A DNA stretch of 64,000 nucleotides from Corynebacterium pygosceleis (lineage in GTDB: Bacteria > Actinomycetota > Actinomycetes > Mycobacteriales > Mycobacteriaceae). The stretch spans positions 496,001-560,000 of the forward strand of contig NZ_JAENIQ020000001.1 in NCBI RefSeq assembly GCF_016595275.2. Direction: 5' to 3'. This document shows positions 47,696 to 56,817 of this stretch, piece by piece (position 1 is the stretch's first letter; each line of letters starts with the position of its first letter). The position numbers and the translations under genes were made by a program. Under the pieces are notes generated by a model. It was not told the origin of the DNA. It worked only from the letters and a program-made list of their open reading frames with translations, and made no database searches.

Positions 47696-50176
47696 TCACC
47701 GGCGTGTACCGGCACCGACCGCCACCGGCTGGTTTGGGGTCGCGTCGGGTCCGTCGAACTGTTCCTCCAGCACGGCGCCCTCGATGTCCAGGGTCGGCAG
47801 GATGCGGTCCAGCCATTTCGGCATCCACCAGGTCGCGCGGCCGAGCAGGAACATCGCGGCGGGCACGAGACCCATGCGGATGAAGAAGGCGTCGAAGAGG
47901 ACACCGGCGCCGAGGGCGAAGCCGAAGATCTTGATGAACGGCAGCGGCTGGTCGATGAACGCGGCGAACACGGCGATCATGATGAGCGCGGCGGAGGTGA
48001 CCACGCGGGCCCCCATGCTGAATCCCTCGATGACGGATTCCTCGACGGCGTTGTAGCGCGACCCCCCGGTGCGCTTCCCACCGGTGGCTATCCAGTGCTC
48101 GCGCATGCGGGTCACCAGGAACATCTGGTAGTCCATCGCGAGGCCGAAGGTGACGCCGATGAGGAAGATCGGCATGAACGAGATGATCGGGGCCGGAGTG
48201 TCGACGATGCCCCACAGTCCCTCCTGCCAGAACAGGACGGTGACGCCGAAGGCCGCGCCGACCGACAGCAGGAAGCCGAGACCGGCGATGACGGGCACCA
48301 TGATGGAGCGGAAAACCACGAGCAGGAGCACGATGGCGAGTCCGACGACGACGGCGAGGTAGACGGGCATGGCCTCGGCGAGTTTCTTCGTCACGTCGCG
48401 CTGGATCGGGGTGAGGCCGGTGACGCCGATGTCGATGCCGGTCGCGTCCTCGATCTCCCGGTCGCTCGCACGCAGTGATCCGAGGAGTTGGGAGGTCACG
48501 GGGTCGGCGGGGCCGCTCCGTGGGGTGATCAGGAGCTGGGCGGCCCGGGTGTCCTCGGAGAGCCCGATGATCTGGACGTGTTTGATGTCCGGGTTGGTGT
48601 TGTACCGCTGTGCGACATAGGCGTAGGAGGCCATGGCCGCCGCGTTCTCCGGGTTGAACCCCTCGGGATCGCCCGCGCGCTGGGCTTCGACGAGCGGACG
48701 GAGGATCGGGGCGTCGGGGTTGACGTCATGGGCGTCGATGATCATGAGGAACGGGGAGTTGATGCCCTCCCCGAAACCCTCGGCCAGCAGATCCGCGGAT
48801 TTCCGTTGCGTGGAACTCTTGCTGAAGGTGCTGTCCGACGGCAGCGCCATCTGCAGGTCGAGCACCGGGTAAGACAGGGCGGACAGGCCGAGGACGACGA
48901 CGGTGAGCACGAGGGCGGGCACCCGGTGCACGAACGTCACCCAGGTGCGTCCCACGGACCTTCTTCCGGTGGTGGCGTCCTCCGCAGCATCACCGGAATC
49001 TCCGGCGTCCCCCCGTTTCTTCCGGCGTCCCCCCAACCCCGGTACGCGGCCCGCGAACGCGAACCGGCCGGTCATCCCCAGGAGAGCCGGCAGGAGGGTG
49101 AGGGCGACGGCGACGGCGACGGCGACGGTGAACGCGGCGGACACACCCATCCAGGAGAGGAACGGGATACGGACCATCGTGAGGGCGACCAGGGCGATGA
49201 TGACGGTCAGTCCCGCGAAAACGACGGCGGAACCGGCGGTGCCGACGGCCATGCCCGCGGCGTGTTCGGGGGAGTTCCGCCCGTGCCCGTGGTTCCGCTC
49301 GGCGCGGTAGCGGGACAGGATGAACAGGGTGTAGTCCACGCCCACGGCGAGCCCGAGCATCACCGCGAGAACCGGCGTGACGTTGTTCAGGGGGGCGAAG
49401 TGGGTCGCGATGAGGATCGCCGAGGAGCCCACCGAGATACCGACGACGGCGGTGATCAGCGGCAGACCCGCCGCCACGAGGGAACCGAAGGTGAACAGCA
49501 GCACGAGGAACGCCACGCCGAGACCGATGATCTCACTGGTCGACTTGATGACCAGTGGATCGCCGAACGCGGGACCACCGGTTTCCACCTGGAGTCCGGC
49601 CTCACGTCCGACGTCCATCGCGGCACGGATCGTGGCACGCTGTTCGTCGGTGACGTCGGCGGGGAGGGGCACGTCCAGGCTGAAGCTGGTGTAGCCGATC
49701 CGCCCGTCCGGACTGAGCAACGCGAGGTTCTCCGCATCGGCCTTCGCGGTCTCCTCGGGGAGCCCGGCGCCCACGGACTGGTCGATGACCGCCTTCTGCA
49801 GCTGCGGGTTGAGGGTGACGGGGTTGCCGAAGCGGTCCCGGTCGATCACCCCGGGTACGTGCTCGTCGATGTCGGCGATGACACGGTCGATGGCCTCCAC
49901 GTAGCGGGGTTCGTCGAGGCGCTGCCCCTCCGGGGCGGCGAACACCATCGTCACACCGGTGGAGGTCAGCGGGTTGCGCTGGTCGGGGAAGTTCCGCACC
50001 AGGGAGTCCGCGGCCGCCTCGGAGGCGGTGCCGGGGATGTTGAAGATGTCGTTGAAGCCACGCTGGAGCGCACCCGCGCTGCCGCCGACACCCGCGACGA
50101 TGATCACCCAGGCGACGATGACGACCCATTCCCGCCGGAAGGACCAGCGTCCGAGTTTGTACAGCAGCTTCGCCAC
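47696..50176 (-). CDS. MMPL-family RND exporter
   Basis: 826 residues from GTG 50176, behind GAGGAGACACCT. It has the MMPL layout: TM1 at about 16-35, a large extracytoplasmic domain, five helices, a cytoplasmic linker, then TM7, a second extracytoplasmic domain and five helices. Signature segments are LGLAVGVDYTLFILSRYRAE and GVTFGLAMDYQMFLVTRMRE, each with the conserved Asp-Tyr proton-relay pair. Family members export lipids such as trehalose mycolates or siderophores. Which one is unclear here, and the context (tgt, tRNA-Ser) gives no hint. Confidence 0.93.
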   Translation of the reverse strand: MAKLLYKLGRWSFRREWVVIVAWVIIVAGVGGSAGALQRGFNDIFNIPGTASEAAADSLVRNFPDQRNPLTSTGVTMVFAAPEGQRLDEPRYVEAIDRVIADIDEHVPGVIDRDRFGNPVTLNPQLQKAVIDQSVGAGLPEETAKADAENLALLSPDGRIGYTSFSLDVPLPADVTDEQRATIRAAMDVGREAGLQVETGGPAFGDPLVIKSTSEIIGLGVAFLVLLFTFGSLVAAGLPLITAVVGISVGSSAILIATHFAPLNNVTPVLAVMLGLAVGVDYTLFILSRYRAERNHGHGRNSPEHAAGMAVGTAGSAVVFAGLTVIIALVALTMVRIPFLSWMGVSAAFTVAVAVAVALTLLPALLGMTGRFAFAGRVPGLGGRRKKRGDAGDSGDAAEDATTGRRSVGRTWVTFVHRVPALVLTVVVLGLSALSYPVLDLQMALPSDSTFSKSSTQRKSADLLAEGFGEGINSPFLMIIDAHDVNPDAPILRPLVEAQRAGDPEGFNPENAAAMASYAYVAQRYNTNPDIKHVQIIGLSEDTRAAQLLITPRSGPADPVTSQLLGSLRASDREIEDATGIDIGVTGLTPIQRDVTKKLAEAMPVYLAVVVGLAIVLLLVVFRSIMVPVIAGLGFLLSVGAAFGVTVLFWQEGLWGIVDTPAPIISFMPIFLIGVTFGLAMDYQMFLVTRMREHWIATGGKRTGGSRYNAVEESVIEGFSMGARVVTSAALIMIAVFAAFIDQPLPFIKIFGFALGAGVLFDAFFIRMGLVPAAMFLLGRATWWMPKWLDRILPTLDIEGAVLEEQFDGPDATPNQPVAVGAGTRR

Positions 50177-50341
50177 AGGTGTCTCCTCTATCGCGGCGGG
50201 GGCCGCCGGAACATGTCCGGGAACGGAACCCGCGTGGTCCGTCGCGCCACGGTGGCACGATACCGGTGACACTGTAATACGAGACGGCCCCGGAACGCAC
50301 GGGTCGTCGATCCGGCCGGGATCGACGGTCGGAGCGCAGAA

Positions 50342-50372
50342 AAAGACCCCCGGGGATCCCGGGGGTCTTTTC
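50342..50372 (-). terminator. Terminator after tRNA-Ser(CGA)
   Basis: AAAAGACCCCCGGG pairs with CCCGGGGGTCTTTT around a 2-base loop; the T-run is on the minus strand. It lies four bases after the tRNA CCA end. Confidence 0.88.
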
Positions 50373-50376
50373 GACT

Positions 50377-50466
50377 GGCGGTGGCGGGGGGATTTGAACC
50401 CCCGGTTGGGGATTACCCAACACTCGCTTTCGAGGCGAGCACCTTCGGCCGCTCGGACACGCCACC
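50377..50466 (-). tRNA. tRNA-Ser(CGA)
   Basis: The acceptor GGTGGCG pairs with CGCCACC. The anticodon arm CTCGC-CTCGAAA-GCGAG gives CGA (codon TCG). There is a long variable arm and an encoded CCA (50377-50379). Confidence 0.93.
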
Positions 50467-50535
50467 GCCGACCAGCCTAACCGCACAGGGCATCAGGCAA
50501 CAAATTCCCACGCCAGCTGCGCCGTTGAAGGCCGA

Positions 50536-50730
50536 TTACTTGTCGAAGATGCCCTTGACCTTGTCGGCGGCGTCGCGGACGACCTCTTCGGCCTTCTCGA
50601 CGCCTTCCTTGATGTCGGACTTCACCTGGTCTGCACGACCCTCGTTGGCGAGGTTCTCGTTGTCGGTGGCCTCACCGACGCCTTCCTTGATCTTGCCGCC
50701 GAGGTCGTTGGCCTTGCTCTCGAAACCCAT
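50536..50730 (-). CDS. CsbD-family stress protein
   Basis: 64 residues from ATG 50730, with an AAAGGAG ribosome site. The CsbD pattern is clear: ANDLGGKIKEGVGEATDNEN, then QVKSDIKEGVEKAEEVVRDA, ending KVKGIFDK. These small, charged, helical proteins are general-stress induced and of unknown mechanism. About 300 bases without features separate it from tadA. Confidence 0.85.
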   Translation of the reverse strand: MGFESKANDLGGKIKEGVGEATDNENLANEGRADQVKSDIKEGVEKAEEVVRDAADKVKGIFDK

Positions 50731-51028
50731 GAAAAACTCCTTTGTAGGTCGGTCAATGGATGGCCCCATACTAGGTGTGTTCCGCGGATCAGGCACGTTC
50801 GGGCGTCAACTTTATCCGGAACGTTATCTCCCGCCGGCAGCCTCAGCAGCCGGAAAGTATCACCTGATCGACAACTCAGCACCCCCATAGGATATCCACA
50901 TAAAGGGGCCCTGAGGTGGGCAGACACCGTGTCCCGCCGCTATCCCGGGCCCGGATACCGGGAACCCGGACACGGGGCACACACGGCCACACGTCCCAGG
51001 GAACCGTCCCCGGAGGAGCCCCCGGATG

Positions 51029-51508
51029 TCACCGGAGCTGACCGAAAAAATCGGTCATGAGTTCGGAGCATTCCACACCCAGAACACCCCCGCGCACGCG
51101 GGGCCACCGTATCGACTCCGGAGGCCGGAGCACATCCCGCACACTTCCGCACGCACCGGTCCTGGGCTCGAACGCCCCGAAGATGACCTCCCCCACCCGG
51201 GCGTCGAGCAACGCCCCGGCGCACATGGTGCACGGTTCCAGGGTGACGACGAGTGTGCATCCGGTCAGCCGCCAGCCGTCCCCGTGGAGCCGTGCGGCCC
51301 CCCGGAGCGCGAGCACCTCGGCGTGCGCGGTCGGATCACCGTCGGCCTCCCGCCGGTTCGTCGCCGCAGCCAGCTCCCGGCCGGAACCGTCCAGGATGAC
51401 CGCGCCGACGGGGACATCTCCGGGTGGGGTCGTCCGCGCCACCTCGATCGCGCGCCGCATGAGCGTCTCGGCCCGGACCAGTCCCTCCGGGGCGGGCAGT
51501 ACCGCCAT
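51029..51508 (-). CDS. tadA: tRNA-specific adenosine deaminase TadA
   Basis: 159 residues. Zinc deaminase motif H62-A-E64 in PTAHAEVLALRGAA and P92-C93-x-x-C96 in LEPCTMCAGALLDAR. The FGAFEPRTGACGS segment is typical of TadA. It converts A34 to inosine in tRNA-Arg(ACG); two genes for that tRNA lie 1.7-2 kb away. The start is nine bases after the stop of its associated gene. Confidence 0.94.
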   Translation of the reverse strand: MAVLPAPEGLVRAETLMRRAIEVARTTPPGDVPVGAVILDGSGRELAAATNRREADGDPTAHAEVLALRGAARLHGDGWRLTGCTLVVTLEPCTMCAGALLDARVGEVIFGAFEPRTGACGSVRDVLRPPESIRWPRVRGGVLGVECSELMTDFFGQLR

Positions 51509-51517
51509 ACCGGGCCG

Positions 51518-52054
51518 TCAGTCGATGTCGAGGTCGACGGCGTCCGCGAGTTCGGACTCGAACCCGAGTTCCGCGGCGATGCGCAGCAACTGTTCCGAGG
51601 CCCAGAGCTCGGAATCGTCACAGATGACGGTCATCACCTGTTCACTGACGCCCAGATCCGCGAGGATCGCGACATCCCCCTCCGCCCACGGATCGACCTT
51701 GTCCAGCTCGTCGGAATCCAACTCGGGGATGTCGGCGCCGATCTCGTCGAGTGCGCCGGCGGCCAGGTCGTCACCGATCGCCATCGTCGCGTCGGACAGC
51801 AGCAGGCGAACGCCACCCGGCGCGGGGCGGAGGATGAGGAAGTACTCGTCATCGACGCAGAGCATCGCGAACGCGGCACTCTCACTCCGCAGACGCCCGA
51901 CCGCCGCGACGGCGTCGTCGATCGAGTCGAAGCAGTCGTCTATTTCCCGGACGTCCCACTCCCCACCCGTCCGCGAGACGGTCACGGCGAAGCAGAGATC
52001 ATCGTCATGTTCGCCGGTGTCACCGTCGAAACCGTCATAGCCATTGGAATCCAT
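51518..52054 (-). CDS. TadA-associated hypothetical protein
   Basis: 178 residues, very acidic at both ends (SNGYDGFDGDTGEHDDDLCF). The core FAVTVSRTGGEWDVREIDD, then FAMLCVDDEYFLILRPAPGG, matches the actinobacterial family of tRNA-adenosine-deaminase-associated proteins found directly upstream of tadA. The biochemical role is unknown. It is divergent from tyrA across 37 bases and cotranscribed with tadA. Confidence 0.8.
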   Translation of the reverse strand: MDSNGYDGFDGDTGEHDDDLCFAVTVSRTGGEWDVREIDDCFDSIDDAVAAVGRLRSESAAFAMLCVDDEYFLILRPAPGGVRLLLSDATMAIGDDLAAGALDEIGADIPELDSDELDKVDPWAEGDVAILADLGVSEQVMTVICDDSELWASEQLLRIAAELGFESELADAVDLDID

Positions 52055-52091
52055 ACCGGTAACCGTAGTCGGGATATGGGAGAATTGTCAG

Positions 52092-53105
52092 ATGACCACC
52101 ACCGCGATCTCCCGCCCCGTCTGTGTCCTCGGTCTCGGCCTGATCGGCGGCTCACTGCTGCGCGATCTCACCGCCTCCGACCACACCGTCTTCGGCTACA
52201 ACCGCTCCCCCTCGGCCGCCCGTTCGGCCGCCGGGGAAGGGTATGACGTCACCGATTCACTCACGGATGTTCTCACCAGGGCACAGCGGTGCGACGCGTT
52301 GATCGTGCTCGCGACCCCGATGCCCGCCATCCCCACGCTTCTCGACGCCATCGCCACCCACGCCCCCGACTGCGGTTTCACCGATGTCGTGAGCGTGAAG
52401 GCGAAGGTCCTGGAGCTGGTGCGGGAACGCGGCATGGCCGACCGCTACGTCGGAGGCCACCCGATGGCGGGCACCGCCGACAGTGGCTGGACCGCGAGCC
52501 AGCGGGACCTGTTCAAGGGGGCCGCCTGGGTGGTCACCTTCGACCGCGCCCTCGACGACACACCGCCCCCCGCACAGTGGGTCTCACTGTGGATCGATGT
52601 CGTGCACATGGCCACCCGTGTCGGCGCCGAGGTCATTCCCGCACAGGTGGGGAACCATGATGCGGCCGTCGCGCGGATCTCCCACCTGCCGCACCTGCTC
52701 GCCGAGTCACTGGCGATCGTCGGTGACAACGGCGGGGCACTGGCACTGTCCCTCGCGGCAGGCAGTTTCCGTGACGGAACCCGCGTCGCCGGCAGTGCCC
52801 CGTCCCTCGTGCGCGCCATGTGCGAGACCAACGACGAGGCCCTCCTCGAGGCCCTGGATGAAACGCTCGCCCTGCTGAATGACGCCCGCGCACATCTCAC
52901 CGACGAACGGCCCAGCATCGAGGAACTCGTCGACTCCGGTTACCGCTCACGCATCCGCTACGAGGCCCGCTCCGGCATGCACACCGGCAACGGTGGCCTT
53001 CTCGCCTCACCCCGCCCCGTGATCCGGTTCCAGCCCGGTGCACCGGGGTGGATCAACCAGCTCGCCCACGCGGAGATGCTGGGGGCACGCATCGAGGTGT
53101 ACTGA
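52092..53105 (+). CDS. tyrA: Prephenate dehydrogenase
   Basis: 337 residues from ATG 52092. The Rossmann motif GLGLIGGSLL is at about 13-22. The TyrA blocks DVVSVKAKVLE and VGGHPMAGTADSGWTASQRD, with the substrate-binding His, are conserved, as is the helical dimer domain (QVGNHDAAVARISHLPHLLA). It oxidises prephenate or arogenate in tyrosine synthesis. No ACT domain is present. The earlier in-frame ATG at 52044 would overlap the divergent gene. It ends at a strong terminator. Confidence 0.92.
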   Translation: MTTTAISRPVCVLGLGLIGGSLLRDLTASDHTVFGYNRSPSAARSAAGEGYDVTDSLTDVLTRAQRCDALIVLATPMPAIPTLLDAIATHAPDCGFTDVVSVKAKVLELVRERGMADRYVGGHPMAGTADSGWTASQRDLFKGAAWVVTFDRALDDTPPPAQWVSLWIDVVHMATRVGAEVIPAQVGNHDAAVARISHLPHLLAESLAIVGDNGGALALSLAAGSFRDGTRVAGSAPSLVRAMCETNDEALLEALDETLALLNDARAHLTDERPSIEELVDSGYRSRIRYEARSGMHTGNGGLLASPRPVIRFQPGAPGWINQLAHAEMLGARIEVY

Positions 53106-53117
53106 CCGGAACGCGAG

Positions 53118-53160
53118 AGAGCCCGGCACCGCAAGGTCACGGTGCCGGGCTCTTTCTTTT
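53118..53160 (+). terminator. Terminator after tyrA
   Basis: A 14-bp stem AGAGCCCGGCACCG and complement has an 8-base loop and is followed by TTCTTTT. Confidence 0.88.
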
Positions 53161-53166
53161 CTCTCG

Positions 53167-53239
53167 TGCGCCCGGAGGGATTCGAACCCCCAACCTTCTG
53201 ATCCGTAGTCAGATGCTCTATCCGTTGAGCTACGGGCGC
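53167..53239 (-). tRNA. tRNA-Arg(ACG), copy 1
   Basis: The acceptor GCGCCCG pairs with CGGGCGC. The anticodon loop CTACGGA gives ACG, which is read as ICG after TadA action. The mature region is identical to the copy at 53404-53476. Confidence 0.95.
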
Positions 53240-53338
53240 ATGCCATCGGGGAACGCGGACGTCCCTCAGCAACGAGGATCTACATTACACCCACGGCGAG
53301 AGAGTCAACAAATACGCAGGTCAATACCCTCACAAGAC

Positions 53339-53387
53339 AAAAGGAACGGCCCCACACCAGTTCACCCGGTGTGGGGCCGTTCCTTTT
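53339..53387. terminator. Terminator between the two tRNA-Arg genes
   Basis: A perfect 20-bp stem AAAAGGAACGGCCCCACACC and complement has a 9-base loop. T-runs lie on both strands. It stops copy 2, so copy 1 must have its own promoter. Confidence 0.88.
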
Positions 53388-53403
53388 CTGTCTCAACACA
53401 GAG

Positions 53404-53476
53404 TGCGCCCGGAGGGATTCGAACCCCCAACCTTCTGATCCGTAGTCAGATGCTCTATCCGTTGAGCTACGGGCGC
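53404..53476 (-). tRNA. tRNA-Arg(ACG), copy 2
   Basis: Identical in its 73 bases to copy 1: acceptor GCGCCCG/CGGGCGC, anticodon ACG. It is 25 bases from tRNA-Ser(GCT), so the two may be cotranscribed. Confidence 0.95.
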
Positions 53477-53500
53477 CTATTCAGTTGACCCTTGCGGGTG

Positions 53501-53589
53501 CGGAGGCGAGAGGATTTGAACCTCCGGTCCTCTGTTAGGAAGACAACTCATTAGCAGTGAGTCCCATTCGGCCGCTCTGGCACGCCTCC
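53501..53589 (-). tRNA. tRNA-Ser(GCT)
   Basis: The acceptor GGAGGCG pairs with CGCCTCC. The anticodon arm ACTCA-CTGCTAA-TGAGT gives GCT (codons AGC/AGT). There is a long variable arm. Confidence 0.93.
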
Positions 53590-53729
53590 ATCAGCCTCAC
53601 CGACACCGCACGCATGAAGAACACGGATGCAGATGACGTGAAACCAGCGATGATATTACCCCGACCACGTCCGCTACGGCAAAACCACAGGCCACGCACG
53701 CCGGTTCATCAGGTTGTACTGTGGTTCAC

Positions 53730-54752
53730 ATGATCCGTGATGATGTCTCCGCAATCCCCGCCTACGTCCCGGGACGTGCCGCACCCGACGCACTGAAACT
53801 CTCCAGCAACGAGGCCGCGCACCCTCCCCTGCCCAGTGCGGTGGAGGCCATGACCGACGCAGCCCGCAACGCGAACCGCTATCCCGACATGGGGGTCGTC
53901 AGGTTGAAGGCGGAACTCGCGGACACACTGGGACTCACCCCGGATCAGATCGCCGTGGGGTGCGGTTCCTCCGCTCTCTGCCAGCAGCTCGTCCAGGCCA
54001 CCTGCCGCGCGAATGACGAGGTCATCTTCGCCTGGCGCAGCTTCGAGGCCTACCCGATCTTCTGCCTCGTCGTCGGTGCGAAACCGGTCATGGTCCCCCT
54101 CGACGGGAATCACCGGCACGACCTCGACGCGATGGCCGCCTCCATCACGGACCGCACACGGCTCATCTTCGTCTGCAACCCGAACAACCCCACCGGGACC
54201 AACATCACCGAGGACGAGTTCACGGCGTTCATGGAGCGTGTCCCGGAGGATGTCGTCGTCGTTCTCGACGAGGCCTACATCGAGTACGTGCGCGACGAGG
54301 ACAACCCGGTGTCCACCGAGCTCCTCGGGAGGTACCCGAACCTCGTGGGTATGCGCACCTTCTCCAAGGCCTATGGTCTCGCCGGCGTCCGCGTGGGCTA
54401 CGCGTTCGGTGATCCACGGATCATCGACGCCGTGAACCGCATGGCCCTCCCCTTCAGTGTGAACGCCGTCGGGCAGGCCGGGGCACTCGCCTCCCTCACG
54501 GCCGCCGATGAGCTGCTCCAGCGCACCGACGAAGCTGTCGAACAACGTGAGGCACTGGTCGCCCGGATTCCGGGCGCCGTGGCATCCCAGACGAATTTCG
54601 TGTGGATCCCCACCTCCCGCTCCCGGGAGCTCGCCGGGAAACTCGCGGAGCGCGGCGTTCTCATCCGCGCCTTCGACGAGGGCGTACGGGTCACCGTCAC
54701 CACCGGTGAGGAGCTCAACCGGTTCCTCACCGCCTGGGATGAGGTGCAGTGA
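53730..54752 (+). CDS. pat: Aromatic/phenylalanine aminotransferase (HisC-like)
   Basis: 340 residues from ATG 53730 (GTG 53721 also in frame). It is a fold-type I PLP enzyme of the HisC group: LSSNEAAHPPLPS at the start, CNPNNPTGTN (150-158), VVLDEAYIEYV, and the Schiff-base Lys213 in RTFSKAYGLAGVRVGYAFG. The MIRDDVSAIPAYVPGRAAPD start matches corynebacterial Pat, which makes phenylalanine (and tyrosine or histidinol phosphate analogues). Closeness to tyrA fits the aromatic pathway. Confidence 0.88.
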   Translation: MIRDDVSAIPAYVPGRAAPDALKLSSNEAAHPPLPSAVEAMTDAARNANRYPDMGVVRLKAELADTLGLTPDQIAVGCGSSALCQQLVQATCRANDEVIFAWRSFEAYPIFCLVVGAKPVMVPLDGNHRHDLDAMAASITDRTRLIFVCNPNNPTGTNITEDEFTAFMERVPEDVVVVLDEAYIEYVRDEDNPVSTELLGRYPNLVGMRTFSKAYGLAGVRVGYAFGDPRIIDAVNRMALPFSVNAVGQAGALASLTAADELLQRTDEAVEQREALVARIPGAVASQTNFVWIPTSRSRELAGKLAERGVLIRAFDEGVRVTVTTGEELNRFLTAWDEVQ

Positions 54753-54771
54753 CCCCCGGACGGGACAGGTG

Positions 54772-54800
54772 AAGGGGTGGGGCCGCCGGCCCCACCCCTT
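54772..54800 (+). terminator. Terminator after pat
   Basis: AAGGGGTGGGGCC pairs with GGCCCCACCCCTT around a short CG loop, with a CATTCATTC tail. It sits between convergent pat and the adhesin gene. Confidence 0.75.
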
Positions 54801-54818
54801 CATTCATCCGTTCATTCG

Positions 54819-56657
54819 TCAGGAACGCCGGCGACGCACCTGCACCAGGGAGGCCCCCAGGAGAAGGAGGATCAGTCCCGCCAGGACGACCAGCAGGACA
54901 CTCGCACCCGTGTTAGCCAGCAGTCTGCGGGGTTCAGCGGCAGGCACCTGAGCCTCTTCAGCGGGCGTCGGGGCGACCGTGGATGACGGGGCCGGCGCCA
55001 CCGGGGTGACACTTCCGCCATTCACCGGCGCCCGGGTGGGAACCGTGGCCGGCACATGGGCGGAACCGGTCACCGGTGCGACGGAGCCGACGGCACTCGA
55101 TGCGCCGCCCGCCAGTACCGCGAGGACCACCGCAGGAATCAACGGCGTGAGCAGGCCCGCGGCGGACAGAGCGGAACCCGCCCCACAGTCCCCGCCGGAC
55201 GAGGACACGTCGTGACCGTCCCCACCACAGTCGTCACCGTCACCCGGGGCACCCGGTTCATCGGTGGGCGTCGGCACGTCGGTGACGGGCTTCTCCGCCA
55301 CGGTGACCGTCTGGTTCAGATCCTTGAGATCCTCGTGCACCGCCACCGGCACCGCACCGGTTTCGACACGGGAGCCGGTGAACAGTTTCTCGAAGACGAC
55401 GAGGGTCCGCCCCGCGAGCGCCGCGGGGACGGTGAACTCCACATCGACCGTTCCGGTGGCGGCATCCGGGGTGAACGTGTGGCGGGCCGTGATCTCCGTG
55501 GACCGCTCCGTGTCGGCGTCGATCAGTTCACCGGTGATCGTGTAGGTCTGTCCCGGGGTGAGTCCGCTGTAGCTGACCGTGTCCACCACGGTGCCACCGG
55601 TGTGATCCAGGGTCTTGTCGCCGTCGGCCTTGTCCCGGGCCAGGGTCCCGATGGTGGGTTCTGGTTCCGGTGCCGGTTCCGCGGTCCAGCTGACGGCGGC
55701 CCTCACCTCCTGGCGCACGGGCGCGGTGTCCGAGACCAGGCCGAGCTGCTGGGCCACGCCTCCGGTGTAGACGAGAACGGATCCCGCCTGCAGCGGTACG
55801 TCGGCCTCCAGGGTCAGCGTCGCGGTGCCCGCTTCGGTCCCTGCGGGGACGCGAACCGCGAATCGCTGGCCGGAGGTGACTTCTGCGGTGGTACCGACGG
55901 CGACGTTCCGGGCCGGGTCAATGAGCTCGACACCGGCGGGAGCCCCGGTGAGGGTCAGTCGGCCGCTCTCCGCGGTGGTGGTCACCGTGAATCCGTCGAT
56001 GTCGGATCCCGCCTGTCCGTTCTGCTGTGTGGGCGCCAGTACGAGGTTGGCTTCCGGGGCGGTCTCGGCGGTGGCGTGGTCGATGAGGTAGTCGGCGACG
56101 GTGTCGACGTTCATCCGGATTTCTTCACTCACCTCGACGATTCGCGGACGCTGCACGTCGGGGTTGGTGAAGTGCCAGAGTGCGAACTGGGTGGCGGTGA
56201 TCGCGGCCTCTTCGGGGAAGGCGCCGGTGACACCGGCGTTCGCGGCGAGTTCACGCGCACCGATCTCCGGGTAGGAGTTCTTCAGGACCCAGCGGACGTG
56301 CGGGCCTCCGGGGATTCCCTGTTCACCGAAACTGCTCAGGTTGTGTGCACCTTCCGCACTGCCGATGACCGCGTTGATGCAGTACGCCCGCGCGATCCGG
56401 CCGTCGGGGAGTTCGACCATGAACAGCGCGACGGATCGGATGTCGCCGGTCTCCGCGACCTCGAACCGGTATCCCTTGTCGATGAGTTGGGAATCTATCT
56501 TGACCGGTGTGGTCAGGGTCGGTTGCCCGTTCCGGTCTGCGGCGGATGCCACTCCGGTTCCGGACGGTGCGGACAGACCGAAGACCGCCAGGACGAGTGC
56601 CAGGAACAGAGCCACCCCCCTCCTGCTCCGATGCGCTGAAGAAAACACGGTTACCAC
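54819..56657 (-). CDS. Thioester-domain/VaFE-repeat surface adhesin with LANTG sorting signal
   Basis: 612 residues, GTG start. The signal peptide ends ASAAD (about 40). The N-terminal thioester domain has Cys93 in ARAYCINAV and Gln157 in ATQFALWHF; these form the internal Cys-Gln thioester that bonds covalently to host surfaces. One VaFE-type repeat follows (VDTVSYSGLTPGQTYTITGE ... TLVVFEKLFTGS), then an acidic Cys pair segment (DDCGGDGHDVSSSGGDCG), an unexpected internal hydrophobic stretch (LTPLIPAVVLAVLAGGASSA), a Pro/Val-rich stalk and LANTG with helix and QVRRRRS. LAxTG is the class E sortase type, unlike the pilus proteins. A GTG at 56648 is an alternative start. Confidence 0.85.
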   Translation of the reverse strand: MVTVFSSAHRSRRGVALFLALVLAVFGLSAPSGTGVASAADRNGQPTLTTPVKIDSQLIDKGYRFEVAETGDIRSVALFMVELPDGRIARAYCINAVIGSAEGAHNLSSFGEQGIPGGPHVRWVLKNSYPEIGARELAANAGVTGAFPEEAAITATQFALWHFTNPDVQRPRIVEVSEEIRMNVDTVADYLIDHATAETAPEANLVLAPTQQNGQAGSDIDGFTVTTTAESGRLTLTGAPAGVELIDPARNVAVGTTAEVTSGQRFAVRVPAGTEAGTATLTLEADVPLQAGSVLVYTGGVAQQLGLVSDTAPVRQEVRAAVSWTAEPAPEPEPTIGTLARDKADGDKTLDHTGGTVVDTVSYSGLTPGQTYTITGELIDADTERSTEITARHTFTPDAATGTVDVEFTVPAALAGRTLVVFEKLFTGSRVETGAVPVAVHEDLKDLNQTVTVAEKPVTDVPTPTDEPGAPGDGDDCGGDGHDVSSSGGDCGAGSALSAAGLLTPLIPAVVLAVLAGGASSAVGSVAPVTGSAHVPATVPTRAPVNGGSVTPVAPAPSSTVAPTPAEEAQVPAAEPRRLLANTGASVLLVVLAGLILLLLGASLVQVRRRRS

Positions 56658-56797
56658 CTTTCGGGAGTCATGGACGGGGGCGTGCCGGTTTCGTTCGATC
56701 GACGTTGGCCGTGCATCTGCACGTCCTCGTCACCGGGCTGCGGCCACCCGACCTCAATAGCTGTAGCGAACGAGCTAACCGTAGGTGGAAATATCTT

Positions 56798-56817
56798 TCA
56801 TATCAATAAGTCATATC
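56798..56817. repeat. Direct TCATATC repeats upstream of the adhesin gene
   Basis: TCATATC occurs at 56798-56804 and 56811-56817, 13 bases apart, with a partial ATATC at 56791. They lie about 140-160 bases upstream of the adhesin start in an AT-rich stretch. They may be regulator sites or promoter elements. Confidence 0.3.

Noticed and set aside
48488-50269. 593-codon frame opposite the MMPL gene
   Set aside because: Gly/Arg/His/Asp-rich nonsense opposite a well-supported exporter.
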